From: Oscillatoria sp. CS-180
GTDB taxonomy: Bacteria > Cyanobacteriota > Cyanobacteriia > Phormidesmidales > Phormidesmidaceae
Reading direction: 5' to 3'
DNA: 64,000 bases
NCBI RefSeq assembly: GCF_028330965.1
Contig: NZ_JAQMUB010000081.1
Location: 186,001 to 250,000, forward strand
Under the pieces are notes generated by a model that was given only the letters and a program-made list of their open reading frames with translations, had not been told where the DNA came from and made no database searches. A program made the translations under genes and the position numbers. Below are positions 29,523 to 38,168 of this stretch, piece after piece; position 1 is the first letter of the stretch; the number at the start of each line of letters is the position of its first letter.

Positions 29523-30719
29523 ATGGCGCTGTCTCCAACTGACTTGGTTATCACTACTTTTCGCGATTTGGGAGGCAACTGGGTACGGTCCGGGCTAACC
29601 ACCTTAGGCATTTTTATGGGCGTGGCCGCAGTGAACGCCACACTCAATATTGGAACGATTACGAGCGCGCAGCTTCAAGAAAAACTGGCCCAGCGGGACA
29701 ACCCTTTTGTCACCTATTTTATGTACGACCCTACAGGACTTAAGACAGCACCGGAACTAGGGGAAGAAGATTTCATTGTGATGCAGCAGGAGGTCCCCGG
29801 AATTGCGAGCATAAGCTATAGGACACGCGGTTTAAGTGCCAGCCAAGTACGCCATCAGGGACAAGTGGCGCTGAATGCTGACATCGAAGGCGTATCTTTA
29901 AATTTTCAGGAAACGACAGGACGCAAGGTCATTGAAGGTCGCTTCTTTCAGCAAACCGATTTTGACGAATATTATCCGGTCGCCATCATTAATACCACTC
30001 TAGCTGAGCAGCTTTTTCCTGAAGGATCTCCCGTCAATCAAGGACTATTTCTAGGCACGATTCGGCTAACGGTGATTGGCGTGACGGAGGCTAAGCAGCG
30101 ATGGTCAGGTCGTGAACCTAATCCAGAAGTATGGCTGACTCAGAACTATGCCAACGCGATCGCTGGCCAATACAGCTGGGGGACGACTCAAATCGCGATC
30201 CAAGAACTGGAGAATTATGAAGCCGTCGAAGCCGGCATTGAAGCTTTTCTCAACCAGCGCTATCCCGGCTTTGAAGTCGGCATCTGGGGCAATGCAGCCG
30301 ATCTATATCGCGAAGAGCAGCAGCAGCGAACCAGTAACCGCATTCTCAAGGTTGTAGGTCTCCTGGCTTTGGTGATTGGTGGGGTTGGCATCGCCAATAT
30401 TACGGTAGCTGCCGTCATGGAGCGCACTCGCGAAATTGGTCTCCGGAGAGCCATCGGCGCTACTGACTGGGAAGTCATGATGCAGTTTATTGTAGAAGCA
30501 GCCCTTCTCAGTTTAGTTGGCGGCACAGCTGCGATCGCCACCGTTCATGGGCTAACCAGAATAGCCACCACTCAGGTCTTTGAAGCACCCTATACCTTTC
30601 GTCCTCAAGCAGCAGCGATCTCCATGGGAGCAGCGTTTGCCGTCGGCGTCGGGGCCAGTTTCTTTCCAGCATTGCGGGTCACGCAGATTGATGTGGTTCA
30701 AGCCTTGAGGGGAGAGTAG
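29523..30719 (+). CDS. ABC transporter permease, MacB/FtsX type
   Basis: This permease has the MacB topology: one N-terminal membrane segment (~20-40, VRSGLTTLGIFMGVAAVNATL), a large periplasmic domain to ~270 (MacB-PCD-like), then three C-terminal FtsX segments with the conserved ERTREIGLRRAIGAT loop and the end motif VVQALRGE. It is 398 aa, normal for the family. It sits 3 bp after the fusion protein and 5 bp before the outer-membrane channel. MacB permeases move lipids, peptides, siderophores or macrolides by a mechanotransmission cycle; here the substrate is unknown, and DevBCA-like glycolipid export is one option. Confidence 0.93.
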   Translation: MALSPTDLVITTFRDLGGNWVRSGLTTLGIFMGVAAVNATLNIGTITSAQLQEKLAQRDNPFVTYFMYDPTGLKTAPELGEEDFIVMQQEVPGIASISYRTRGLSASQVRHQGQVALNADIEGVSLNFQETTGRKVIEGRFFQQTDFDEYYPVAIINTTLAEQLFPEGSPVNQGLFLGTIRLTVIGVTEAKQRWSGREPNPEVWLTQNYANAIAGQYSWGTTQIAIQELENYEAVEAGIEAFLNQRYPGFEVGIWGNAADLYREEQQQRTSNRILKVVGLLALVIGGVGIANITVAAVMERTREIGLRRAIGATDWEVMMQFIVEAALLSLVGGTAAIATVHGLTRIATTQVFEAPYTFRPQAAAISMGAAFAVGVGASFFPALRVTQIDVVQALRGE

Positions 30720-30724
30720 GTGAC

Positions 30725-32476
30725 ATGAGCGCAAGGGAGCATTGGAGCAAGCTGGGAGAGCAGAGCATCAATCAGCATAGGTACTGGTGGGGAGGAGTTA
30801 GCGCAGTATTGTTATTGGCTCTCCCCTTAGCTCGGACAGGAATTGCCAATTCCATAGAGGGGCCTGTCTTTGAGCCGCTGCCCTCGGAAACGGGGTCTCC
30901 CGCAGAAGGGTCTACTTATCCAGACACATTAACGGATGAGGAACAGCAAGGTTCTGATGTTGATGAGGCATTGGAGCTGGAGGAAACCGTTAGTCCCCTT
31001 GATGCGGTCACGACCGATGGGCGATCGCGCGTTGCGGTCACCCTCCCTGAGTTGCTCAATCTGGTCATTGTGGGCAATCGTGATTTACGCGATCGTCAGC
31101 TGCAGCGACTGATTGAACAGCAGCAACTTCAGGCTGCTGAAGAACGGTTTGATCCGCAGCTTACTCCCACTGTCGGCATTGGTCTGAATCAGCGCTTTGA
31201 AGAGGTCTTTGGAGGTGGTGCTCGTTTACCCAATACCATTGGGGGCACATCGACGGATTTGGGCGATCGCACGACGCTGACCCAAAGCGCTGGCGCGTCA
31301 GCACTTCTCCTGACGCGCCAGGGAACTGAGATTGATCTCACCCTGGATGCCCTGAGCAATACCCCTTCTGTGCGCCTTAACTTGACTCAGCCGCTGCTCC
31401 GAGGGGCGGGAACGGCAGTCAATGAAGCGCCTGTCGATATCGCTCGTCTGCAAGAGTCTCAGAATTTTCTGGAGCTACAGCAAACATTGACAACGACCGT
31501 CAGCACGACGGTGACTCAATACACCAACCTGATTGAAGCCCAGGAATCCGTCAGAATTCAACGGCAAGCTCTAGACCGACGACAGCGACAGCTAACCATC
31601 TTGCGGGCATTGGTGGAAGCAGGGCGTAGGGCAGAGTTTGACTTAGTGGATTCACAGCGATCCGTAGCCGATGCCGAGAGAGATTTGCTCCTGGCTCAAA
31701 ATCAGCTGGAAGAAGCCAATACGGCTTTGTTAGATCAAATTGGGGTTAATCGTGACCTTGTGTTTGTAGCATCTCCAGAAACTATCACCGAGCTATTCAC
31801 AGTAGCGATCGCACGGGTTGAAGACTATGATTTGGAAACCTTGGTGGCGATCGCCTATCAAACGCGCCCCGACTATTTGCAAACTGAGCTAGCGCAAGAC
31901 ATCGCTCAACTTAATCTGAAACTAGCGGAAGATGGTCTACGGTGGCGTCTTGATATTGAAGGGAGTGCCAGCCTAGGCGACTTTTCAGAAACGACTATCG
32001 GTCTTGTTGCTCGCCGCACCTTTGATGAACCTAATCTGGAAACTGACTTAGTTCAGCGCCAAGTGGAAATTGTTCAGCAGGACAATCGCTTGGCTCAACA
32101 GCAGACCACCATCCGCAATGAAATTACTAATCAGCTCAACACCGTTAACGCCAACCTAGCGCGGGTTGAAGCCGCACAGCGAGCCACGGAGAACGCTCGA
32201 CTACAGCTAGATGTAACCCGCGAGCTCTTTTTAAGAGGCCGCATTCGGGACATCTTTCAAATTACAACTCAAGAAGAAAACCTGGTAGATGCCGAAAATA
32301 GCGAACTCTCAGCTCGTATTCAATTCCTCGACAGCATTGTTGCTCTAGATGAAGCAGTTGGCCTCACCCTGGAAACCTGGAGCAACGCCGTTGATTTTCT
32401 ACCCGTGCTGCTCACACCCGACGCCTTAGACACCTTCGAAATCCAAGAACCCGATTTAACCCCACTTGACGAATAG
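30725..32476 (+). CDS. Outer-membrane efflux protein, TolC family
   Basis: The last member of the tripartite exporter. The 583-aa protein has an N-terminal hydrophobic segment (~21-41, YWWGGVSAVLLLALPLAR) fitting a signal peptide, an acidic linker to ~85, then the two repeated TolC halves with long alpha-hairpins (VTQYTNLIEAQESVRIQRQA, RAEFDLVDSQRSVADAERDL in the first half; QQDNRLAQQQTTIRNEI in the second). The ATG lies 5 bp after the permease stop with AGTAGGTGAC upstream. It exceeds the ~450-490 aa of E. coli TolC mainly because of the N-terminal linker, a common trait of cyanobacterial homologues. Confidence 0.92.
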   Translation: MSAREHWSKLGEQSINQHRYWWGGVSAVLLLALPLARTGIANSIEGPVFEPLPSETGSPAEGSTYPDTLTDEEQQGSDVDEALELEETVSPLDAVTTDGRSRVAVTLPELLNLVIVGNRDLRDRQLQRLIEQQQLQAAEERFDPQLTPTVGIGLNQRFEEVFGGGARLPNTIGGTSTDLGDRTTLTQSAGASALLLTRQGTEIDLTLDALSNTPSVRLNLTQPLLRGAGTAVNEAPVDIARLQESQNFLELQQTLTTTVSTTVTQYTNLIEAQESVRIQRQALDRRQRQLTILRALVEAGRRAEFDLVDSQRSVADAERDLLLAQNQLEEANTALLDQIGVNRDLVFVASPETITELFTVAIARVEDYDLETLVAIAYQTRPDYLQTELAQDIAQLNLKLAEDGLRWRLDIEGSASLGDFSETTIGLVARRTFDEPNLETDLVQRQVEIVQQDNRLAQQQTTIRNEITNQLNTVNANLARVEAAQRATENARLQLDVTRELFLRGRIRDIFQITTQEENLVDAENSELSARIQFLDSIVALDEAVGLTLETWSNAVDFLPVLLTPDALDTFEIQEPDLTPLDE

Positions 32477-32661
32477 GGACACCTGCCACAACCAGTCATC
32501 AACGTACTCCGGTGTATTCGCACAGCCTGGCGATAGCCCCTTAATCCGCCTGCCGCATAACTCCTCGCGACAACTTCACGCCCATGAGCTGTACGGCTGT
32601 CATCGAACCGCAAAGTGGAAAATCTAGTGATTCTGCGCTGTTCTAATCCTTTAAAACGAAA

Positions 32662-32715
32662 AGCTGAGCTGGTCCTTCTAACGAACTTCCAGCTCAGCTC
32701 GTGCTCAAGGAGCAC
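32662..32715. terminator. Two adjacent hairpins downstream of the TolC-like gene
   Basis: AGCTGAGCTGG (32662-32672) and CCAGCTCAGCT (32689-32699) make a perfect 11-bp stem with a 16-nt loop. Immediately after, GTGCTC and GAGCAC (32701-32715) make a 6-bp stem with a 3-nt loop. There is no T run, so intrinsic termination is unproven; they lie 186 bp past the stop and could equally belong to a structured RNA. Confidence 0.45.
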
Positions 32716-32918
32716 ACGCGAGTCTACAGGATGCCTACATAGTGGCCTAGACGCTTTACGCAAACAATATGGAAAAGTTCAGTTAAATTCAGGTGTTCTC
32801 ACCAAAAGTTCAGCTCTTCAATTTGGGCAAATCGCCAGAACCCTTTGAGGAAGAGCATTTCGAAGAGATTCATGAACATCAATTCTGTGAGGACACGGCA
32901 CTGAACCTGTGACTATGT

Positions 32919-32977
32919 ACTGAGCGATCGAATGAGGCTCAGTGCATTAGCTCAGAATACGTGCTGAATTCTGAGCT
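32919..32977. repeat. Two consecutive stem-loops sharing an AGCTCAG-type motif
   Basis: ACTGAGC (32919-32925) pairs with GCTCAGT (32937-32943). Then AGCTCAGAAT (32949-32958) pairs perfectly with ATTCTGAGCT (32968-32977). The CTGAGCT/AGCTCAG word is also the core of the hairpin at 32662-32699. Confidence 0.6.
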
Positions 32978-33013
32978 AGGTGTGGCACAAACACAGCGAT
33001 AGCAGGATGTACT

Positions 33014-33044
33014 TAAATGTGACCTCAGCACCCTAAATGTGACC
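33014..33044. repeat. Direct repeat TAAATGTGACC, period 20 bp
   Basis: Two exact 11-bp copies at 33014-33024 and 33034-33044. Repeated short words of this type occur inside the ends of some insertion sequences (for example the IS21 family), but no transposase is nearby, so this may be an orphan end or a regulator site. Confidence 0.45.
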
Positions 33045-33221
33045 CGTTCTTTGCAAAAGAATTGTAATTATAGAGCACGATTTCTTGAATTTGGGTCTCA
33101 ACAGAGTGCACTAAGTTGAATGTTGCGCGTTATCCTTAACCTACTAAGGTTCCTGGAGATCGCAGCTTCACAGTCTAAATCAACACTTATGTAACTGGAT
33201 CTACAGGATTATTCCATCTCT

Positions 33222-33878
33222 ATGAGCGATTCGTCGGCATTTATTGCAGGGTGTGCAACGACTGGCGCTGCAGCGTTAATTTTGCTGATAGCGCGCGTTA
33301 CTGTGTCAAAATCCCCTCCGATCGTTGAAGATCTCAGCGCATTGCCGATCGAAGAAGTTGCCCCTGTACCCACAACATCAACTACTGCTGCTGCACCTCA
33401 GGTAGAAGACGTTCTTGAAGAGCTTGAACAGCAACAGAAGATCAATCAACGTCTGGAAGAACAAATTACTGAGCAAGATGCGCTACTCAAAGATTTAGAA
33501 GCCCAAATTCAGTGGCAACAGCAAGAAGCCCAAGCTCTCGTAGCGCGCGTCAATACCCATGAAACCTCAATTAACGCACTGACCTCTCAACAACAACAGT
33601 TTGCGGGCGTTCAGCAAGAAACTGATCGCACTCAGTCTTCCTTATTGTGGGTTGGCGCCGGACTCGTCGTTGTCGTTTTAATTGGCGGTGCGATCGTCCT
33701 GGTCATTCTGGTTGTTTTAGTTGCTTTTCAATCTCGTAATCGCCAGTCACCGGCTAGCCAAGTGGTGTATTCAACTGAGGTTCCTGTCCCCCCTAATCCC
33801 TACTATCAGGGCCAATTTTTACCCGCTCCTAGACGTACCCGTCAGGTATATCCACAAGATATTTACGACCCGGAATAG
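33222..33878 (+). CDS. Coiled-coil membrane protein of unknown function
   Basis: I do not recognise the family. The 218-aa product begins with a hydrophobic stretch (~6-26, AFIAGCATTGAAALILLIARV), then an acidic linker, a Gln/Glu-rich coiled coil at about 60-135 (VEDVLEELEQQQKINQRLEE), a strong membrane segment at about 143-170 (LLWVGAGLVVVVLIGG and onward), and a Pro/Tyr-rich C-terminal tail ending YPQDIYDPE. It stands alone between the efflux operon and the osmoprotectant transporter. The ATG at 33222 is the only sensible start. Confidence 0.65.
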   Translation: MSDSSAFIAGCATTGAAALILLIARVTVSKSPPIVEDLSALPIEEVAPVPTTSTTAAAPQVEDVLEELEQQQKINQRLEEQITEQDALLKDLEAQIQWQQQEAQALVARVNTHETSINALTSQQQQFAGVQQETDRTQSSLLWVGAGLVVVVLIGGAIVLVILVVLVAFQSRNRQSPASQVVYSTEVPVPPNPYYQGQFLPAPRRTRQVYPQDIYDPE

Positions 33879-34072
33879 AGCAAAGAAACCGTTTTGAACA
33901 ATTTAGTTTTCTGATACGCCGTCTTAAATAAAAGATATCGCTTGTTAGGCTGCATAATCTATGACTTTTTCAGATCGGTTTTCTCCATTGGGTGAGAGGA
34001 AACCCTTGAGATGAGGTGTTATTCTCAAAAGCAAACGATTTTCGACACAGATTCCGAGCGGATACTGCTTTC

Positions 34073-34993
34073 ATGAAATTAGTACGTCGATGGTTTTCTT
34101 TCGTCGCTTTGTTTATTTGCGCTGCTACAACGGTTGTGGCCTGTGCAGGAGGCAATACCAGTGGCGATGTTATTCGAGTAGGTTCGAAAGATTTTGCTGA
34201 ACAGCTGATTCTAGGCGAAATGTATGCCCTGATGCTGGAAGACGCAGGGTATGCAGTTGAGCGCAAACTCAATTTAGGTGGCACCCCTGTCGCGCAAGCC
34301 GCTCTGGAAAGTAACGAGATCGATCTCTATCCAGAATATACGGGGACAGGTCTATTGACTGTTCTGAAAGAACCTGTGAGTAGTGACCCGAATGAGGTTT
34401 TTGACACCGTTTCAAGTCAATATCAGGAACAGTTCAACCTGGTATGGCTGACACCCGCCCCAATGAACAATACCCAAGCATTGGCAATGACCCGTGAGAG
34501 GTCGGATGAGCTGGGCATCACCACAATTTCCGAATTTGCTGAGCAGGCCAATAATTTGACTTTAATTGGTCCGCCAGAGTTCGAAGTCCGTGAAGATGGT
34601 TTACCTGGTATTCAAAGCGCATACGGTGACTTTCAGCTCAAAGAATACAAAGCTGTTGATCAAGGATTACGGTATAAGGGCCTAGTCGACGGGGAAGCAG
34701 ATGTTGCCGTAGCTTTTGGTACCGACGGTGAGATCAGCGCTTTTGATCTGGTTGTCTTAGAAGATGATCAGCAACTTTTCCCGCCTTATCAAGTGGCTCC
34801 GGTTGTACGCCAGGAGGCTCTGGACGCTACACCTGAAATTGAAACTATTTTGAATGAACTGTCTCCTGCCATCACCGACGAAGTGATGCAAACTCTCAAC
34901 TATGCAGTCACCGGAGAGGAACGTGAACCTGAAGAGGTTGCTCAAACGTTCTTGGTAGAGAATGGTTTCTTAGAAGAGACGGATGCGGAATAA
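34073..34993 (+). CDS. Osmoprotectant/glycine betaine ABC transporter substrate-binding lipoprotein (OpuBC/OsmF type)
   Basis: This lipoprotein captures betaine, choline or a similar quaternary amine for the ABC importer encoded next. The frame is open from 34016, but ATG 34073 gives a proper lipoprotein signal: MKLVRRW, a hydrophobic core, and lipobox VVAC. The mature part has the type-specific opening IRVGSKDFAEQLILGEMYA, NEIDLYPEYTGTG, GLPGIQ and a second-lobe DGEADVAVAFGTDGEI. From the chosen start it is 306 aa. Which amine is bound cannot be told without structural comparison. The ATPase follows after 130 bp and the permease overlaps the ATPase. Confidence 0.9.
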   Translation: MKLVRRWFSFVALFICAATTVVACAGGNTSGDVIRVGSKDFAEQLILGEMYALMLEDAGYAVERKLNLGGTPVAQAALESNEIDLYPEYTGTGLLTVLKEPVSSDPNEVFDTVSSQYQEQFNLVWLTPAPMNNTQALAMTRERSDELGITTISEFAEQANNLTLIGPPEFEVREDGLPGIQSAYGDFQLKEYKAVDQGLRYKGLVDGEADVAVAFGTDGEISAFDLVVLEDDQQLFPPYQVAPVVRQEALDATPEIETILNELSPAITDEVMQTLNYAVTGEEREPEEVAQTFLVENGFLEETDAE

Positions 34994-35123
34994 CAGGGTG
35001 ACCTGGCTTTAGCCGGAATTTTTGCGAGTTTTCAGCTGTTAATCGAAGCTGTTGATTCACCATTCAAAACTCAGCATTCAACTCTCTCCCTTTCCTAACA
35101 TCTGTTAATTCTTCTGCACTCTC

Positions 35124-36086
35124 ATGGGTAATATTCAATTCAATCAAGTCACCCTGGAATTTCCAGGTATGTCTCGGCCCGCAGTGAATCAGGTTACCTG
35201 TGATATTGCGGCTGGCGAGCTGGTCGTTATTTTAGGCCCATCCGGCTGTGGCAAGACGACGCTGCTTAAGATGGTAAACCGCCTTTATGAGCCAACATCG
35301 GGGCAGATTTGCATTGATGGACAGGACATTACGCGCCTCAGACCGACCAAGCTGAGGCAGAAAATTGGCTACGTCATTCAGCAGTCTGGCCTATTTCCTC
35401 ACATGACGGTTGCTGAGAACGTTGCTGTTGTGCCAAAGCTTTTGAGATGGCCGAACCCTCGTACTCAGGCGCGGATAGACGAGCTACTGGATTTGGTAAA
35501 GCTGCCGCCAAATGAGTATCGCGATCGCTATCCGGCACAATTATCTGGCGGTCAGCAGCAGCGGGTTGGTATCGCTAGAGCATTGGCTGGAGATCCGGAC
35601 TATATGCTGATGGACGAACCCTTTGGGGCAATCGATGCAATTACGCGAACATCTCTCCAGAACGAAATTATTCGGCTTCAGCAACAGTTGAAAAAAACGA
35701 TTTTGTTTGTTTCCCACGATGTGGATGAAGCATTGCGATTGGGCGATCGCATTTTGGTTATGAATGCTGGCCGTATCGTTCAGTTCGATACCCCCTTTAA
35801 TCTCCTGACCCAACCTAGCGAACCTTTTGTCCACGAGCTTTTAGGCGCAGACGACATGGTGCGACAGTTAGGACTGTTACCCGTCAATTCGGCCATGATT
35901 TCGCTGCCAGAGCATTACCAAAACGGCAACAAGCCCTCAGTTGAAACTGCGGACAACTTAAGAGACGCACTCTCGATTATTCTAAGAACAGGGGCACCCG
36001 AGTTGTCAGTCCTAGAAGACGGCGAACCGGTCGGCTTGCTGACCCTAGACCATATCCGTAACTGCGCGGTGGAGGCAAACCGCTAG
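35124..36086 (+). CDS. Osmoprotectant/glycine betaine ABC transporter ATPase (OpuA/OpuCA type)
   Basis: This ATPase energises the betaine-type importer. The 320-aa product shows Walker A GPSGCGKTT, Q-loop YVIQQSGLFPHMTV (a family-typical form), signature [10 protein letters not shown], Walker B YMLMDEPFGAID and H-switch FVSHDVDEAL. Past residue ~240 there is a short regulatory tail with one CBS-like segment (DALSIILRTGAPELSVLEDGEPVGLLT). Its TAG stop overlaps the GTG start of the permease, so the two are coupled. It starts at ATG 35124 (MGNIQFNQVTLEF). Confidence 0.93.
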   Translation: MGNIQFNQVTLEFPGMSRPAVNQVTCDIAAGELVVILGPSGCGKTTLLKMVNRLYEPTSGQICIDGQDITRLRPTKLRQKIGYVIQQSGLFPHMTVAENVAVVPKLLRWPNPRTQARIDELLDLVKLPPNEYRDRYPAQLSGGQQQRVGIARALAGDPDYMLMDEPFGAIDAITRTSLQNEIIRLQQQLKKTILFVSHDVDEALRLGDRILVMNAGRIVQFDTPFNLLTQPSEPFVHELLGADDMVRQLGLLPVNSAMISLPEHYQNGNKPSVETADNLRDALSIILRTGAPELSVLEDGEPVGLLTLDHIRNCAVEANR

Positions 36087-36718
36087 TGGGGTATTTACTT
36101 GATAATCCGGGCGAGGTGCTGACGCTTCTGGTCCAACACGTTCAAATGACGGGCATCACACTCCTGATTGCCGTCCTTGTAGCTGTCCCCTTATCACTCC
36201 TCATTGCTCGCTATCAGTGGCTATCCGTCCCGGTAATTGGCATTCTGGGCATCTTATACACGATTCCTAGCCTGGCCCTAATTATTTTTCTGGTGCCTAT
36301 TTTTGGCCTTAATGCAACGTCGGTCATTGTAGCGATGGTGCTCTACACACAGGTCATCCTGGTTCGCAATCTCACGGTCGGTTTATCTGGCATTGATGCA
36401 GCAGTCTTAGAAGCGGCTAAGGGCATGGGCATGAGCAACTGGCAGCGCTGGTGGTGGGTGCAGGTTCCTCTAGTGCTACCCGTTTTTGTTGCCGGGGTGA
36501 GAATTGCAGCAGTAGTCGCGATCGCGATCGCCACGATTGGCGCCAAGTTTAACGCTGGTGGGTTGGGCAAACTCTTGTTTGACGGAATTCAAACCAATCG
36601 CATTGACAAACTTTGGGCGGGTTCAATTGCCGTTGCAGTGCTTGCCTTTGCCGTGAACAGTGTGCTCCTTTGGCTGGAACAGCGTAGTCATCCCACCCGC
36701 AAAGCTGAAAAGCATTAA
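36086..36718 (+). CDS. Osmoprotectant/glycine betaine ABC transporter permease (OpuBB/ProW type)
   Basis: The 210-aa membrane subunit has about five to six transmembrane segments and the ProW/OpuBB hallmarks: HVQMTGITLLIAV, IPSLALIIFLVPIFG, the coupling loop AAKGMGMSNWQRWWWVQVPLVLP and ATIGAKFNAGGLG. It starts at GTG 36086 in a TAGTG overlap with the ATPase stop. A single permease gene means it should work as a homodimer. No second permease gene is present, unlike the four-gene OpuB/OpuC operons of Bacillus. Confidence 0.92.
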   Translation: MGYLLDNPGEVLTLLVQHVQMTGITLLIAVLVAVPLSLLIARYQWLSVPVIGILGILYTIPSLALIIFLVPIFGLNATSVIVAMVLYTQVILVRNLTVGLSGIDAAVLEAAKGMGMSNWQRWWWVQVPLVLPVFVAGVRIAAVVAIAIATIGAKFNAGGLGKLLFDGIQTNRIDKLWAGSIAVAVLAFAVNSVLLWLEQRSHPTRKAEKH

Positions 36719-37287
36719 TTCGGCAGTCCAGCCCGCACTAGGGTGTAGAACTTTTTGACAGCTTCCAACGTCAGTAGAATTGAGCAGAACAGTTTTACTA
36801 TTGGGACCTTATTCAGATCCTTTAAGGAGAGTTCTAAACAAGAAATGACCTGAGAAAGCTAAGGCGGTAGGTTACGGTCGACATTGGGAAACCCAACGAA
36901 TAGAGGCTTTGAGGATGTTGGGTCTCGTTCCTCGACACCAACCGACGTGGGGATATTCGTTGCCAGAAAACGCCTAAACCTGACAAAACCGCTCTGTTTG
37001 ATGTCTGAGTTAAGTGGGTCAGGACTCATTCATGGAGCTATTTGCTTCCTAGAGAGCATAAGATAGCATTGCCTATCCTGCCTGTAGATCGTTTGCGTAA
37101 ATCTTGCCGGTATAACTTTTACCCCTTGAAGTGTAAAACCCTGCTGGTCTCCAAGCACTTTCGTTCAGGCCAGCTCGTTGGCTGAGAAGTATTGAGTCCC
37201 GTACGCTTTCACGATTTTCCTGTTGTTGACCTTCCTCCGTCTGCTCTGGTTGTTTCTACCCTGTGGTGTATTTTTGTGTAAAATCCT
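36719..37287. other. Gene-free stretch with an interspersed palindromic repeat
   Basis: A 569-bp region between the permease and the RusA-like gene. No supportable ORF is present; a 60-codon frame at 36884-37066 starts inside the palindrome. The palindromic repeat at 36884-36943 is the only clear element. I see no promoter I could defend. Confidence 0.5.
36884..36943. repeat. Palindromic intergenic repeat, GTTGGGT...ACCAACC type
   Basis: A small hairpin TTGGG/CCCAA (36884-36896) is followed by GTTGGGTCTCGTTCC (36917-36931) and CTCGACACCAACC (36931-36943), an imperfect palindrome. From memory, GTTGGGTTTCGTTCC-like words are a very common short intergenic repeat in cyanobacteria. Confidence 0.6.
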
Positions 37288-37707
37288 GTGCTGCCCTTCG
37301 AGTTTATTCTGACTGGTCGTCCTATCTCTAACCAAACTAAAGATAAATCCAAACTGCAGGTGTGGATTGCGGCGGTGCGTCGGGCAGCTAATCAATCATG
37401 GCCGAATGATAATCCTGTTGACGACAATGTGCGTATCAAATTGACCCATTATTTTGATACTCCCAGCGGTAAAGAGGAAAATGTCCCAGACAGCGACAAC
37501 ATTGTCAAACCCATACGGGCAGCCCTAACGGGCATTGTCTATGAGTACGACTACCAGGTCACAGATGTCACCAGTCGCCGCCGCAATTTGAACGGTTCAT
37601 TTAGAGTTAAAGGAATCTCCTTAACCTTGGCGGAAGGCTTCATTAAAGGCGAAGAATTTGTCCATGTTATGATCGAAGTTGCTCCAGATCCATCTGATCT
37701 GAGGTAG
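37288..37707 (+). CDS. RusA-family Holliday-junction resolvase
   Basis: RusA enzymes cut four-way DNA junctions as metal-dependent homodimers. The 139-aa protein fits: a beta start (LPFEFILTGRPIS), and the catalytic run PDSDNIVKPIRAAL then YEYDYQV, supplying Asp68, Asp70, Lys74 and Asp88. In E. coli RusA a further Asp follows shortly after the Lys (AxLDAL); here that position is Ala (PIRAAL), so activity may be altered. It starts at GTG 37288; no ATG lies near. It is 24 bp from a PD-(D/E)XK-like gene on the same strand. RusA genes are often phage-derived, but no other phage gene is visible here. Confidence 0.85.
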   Translation: MLPFEFILTGRPISNQTKDKSKLQVWIAAVRRAANQSWPNDNPVDDNVRIKLTHYFDTPSGKEENVPDSDNIVKPIRAALTGIVYEYDYQVTDVTSRRRNLNGSFRVKGISLTLAEGFIKGEEFVHVMIEVAPDPSDLR

Positions 37708-37731
37708 TGAGTTCTTGAGGCGATCGCTTCT

Positions 37732-38064
37732 ATGGGTTTCCGCAGCCACCAATCAAGTTTGGAGCACCGTCGGGTTCTCACCCTTGCCAGAGAATACCGC
37801 AGCGAAGGGTATGACGTTACGGTTTATCCAGAAGCGGCGGATCTGCCTGACACGCTATCAAAATGTCCGCTTGACTTAGTTGCCCGAACAGACGATCAGG
37901 TCATTGCGGTTGAAGTACGAACACGTCAAAGCTTGACTCGGAACGGCTCAGAAGATTTACGCCGGATGGCCGCAAAAATCACTGAAATTCCCGGCTGGCA
38001 ATTTGAGCTGGTCGTTACGAATCCTCGTAATCCCAAAGAACCAGAGATTAGCACTACACCCTAG
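37732..38064 (+). CDS. Small PD-(D/E)XK nuclease-like protein
   Basis: The 110-aa product has a shape seen in small restriction-endonuclease-like proteins: a helical N-terminus (LEHRRVLTLAREYRSEGYDV), then CPLDLVARTDDQVIAVEVRTRQSL. Asp48 and Glu61 sit at the usual D and E positions of a PD-(D/E)XK core, while the Lys is replaced by Arg63 (EVR). I cannot tell whether it is active. It follows the RusA-like gene by 24 bp and precedes dispersed copy D. A function in DNA repair or recombination is a context guess. Confidence 0.65.
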   Translation: MGFRSHQSSLEHRRVLTLAREYRSEGYDVTVYPEAADLPDTLSKCPLDLVARTDDQVIAVEVRTRQSLTRNGSEDLRRMAAKITEIPGWQFELVVTNPRNPKEPEISTTP

Positions 38065-38080
38065 CGAGCAGACTCTTTGG

Positions 38081-38168
38081 ATAACCGTCACCCGTTCCAT
38101 TAGGACAAAACGGCAAGCTATCTAGCGATGGACTAAGCCCCTGAACGCTATTTGGTGCCTTAGCCTAG
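38081..38168 (+). repeat. Dispersed ~104-bp element, copy D, left part (split copy)
   Basis: It begins ATAACCGTCACCCGTTCC, contains ATTAGGACAAAACGGC and GACTAAGCCCC, and runs to TTAGCCTAG, where the match with copy C breaks. The rest (ATGGCCAAAGCTCTA) resumes at 38397-38412. Together the two parts are 104 bp, exactly the length of copy C. Confidence 0.8.

Larger units (their letters stand above)
32477..33221. other. Gene-free stretch rich in hairpins after the efflux operon
   Basis: These 745 bp have no supportable ORF but an unusual number of inverted repeats: 32662-32699 (11 bp), 32701-32715 (6 bp), 32919-32943 (7 bp) and 32949-32977 (10 bp). Two copies of TAAATGTGACC lie at 33014-33044. 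It may be a decayed mobile element or a structured transcript; see the separate entries. Confidence 0.55.

Noticed and set aside
26984-32476. The efflux operon as type I exporter for the giant proteins
   Set aside because: The ATPase and permease are MacB-type and separate, lacking the fused exporter form used by type I secretion, so a link is unsupported.
36719-37287. Possible remnant of a transposase gene
   Set aside because: No frame gives a DDE or HUH motif; only a common palindromic repeat can be supported.
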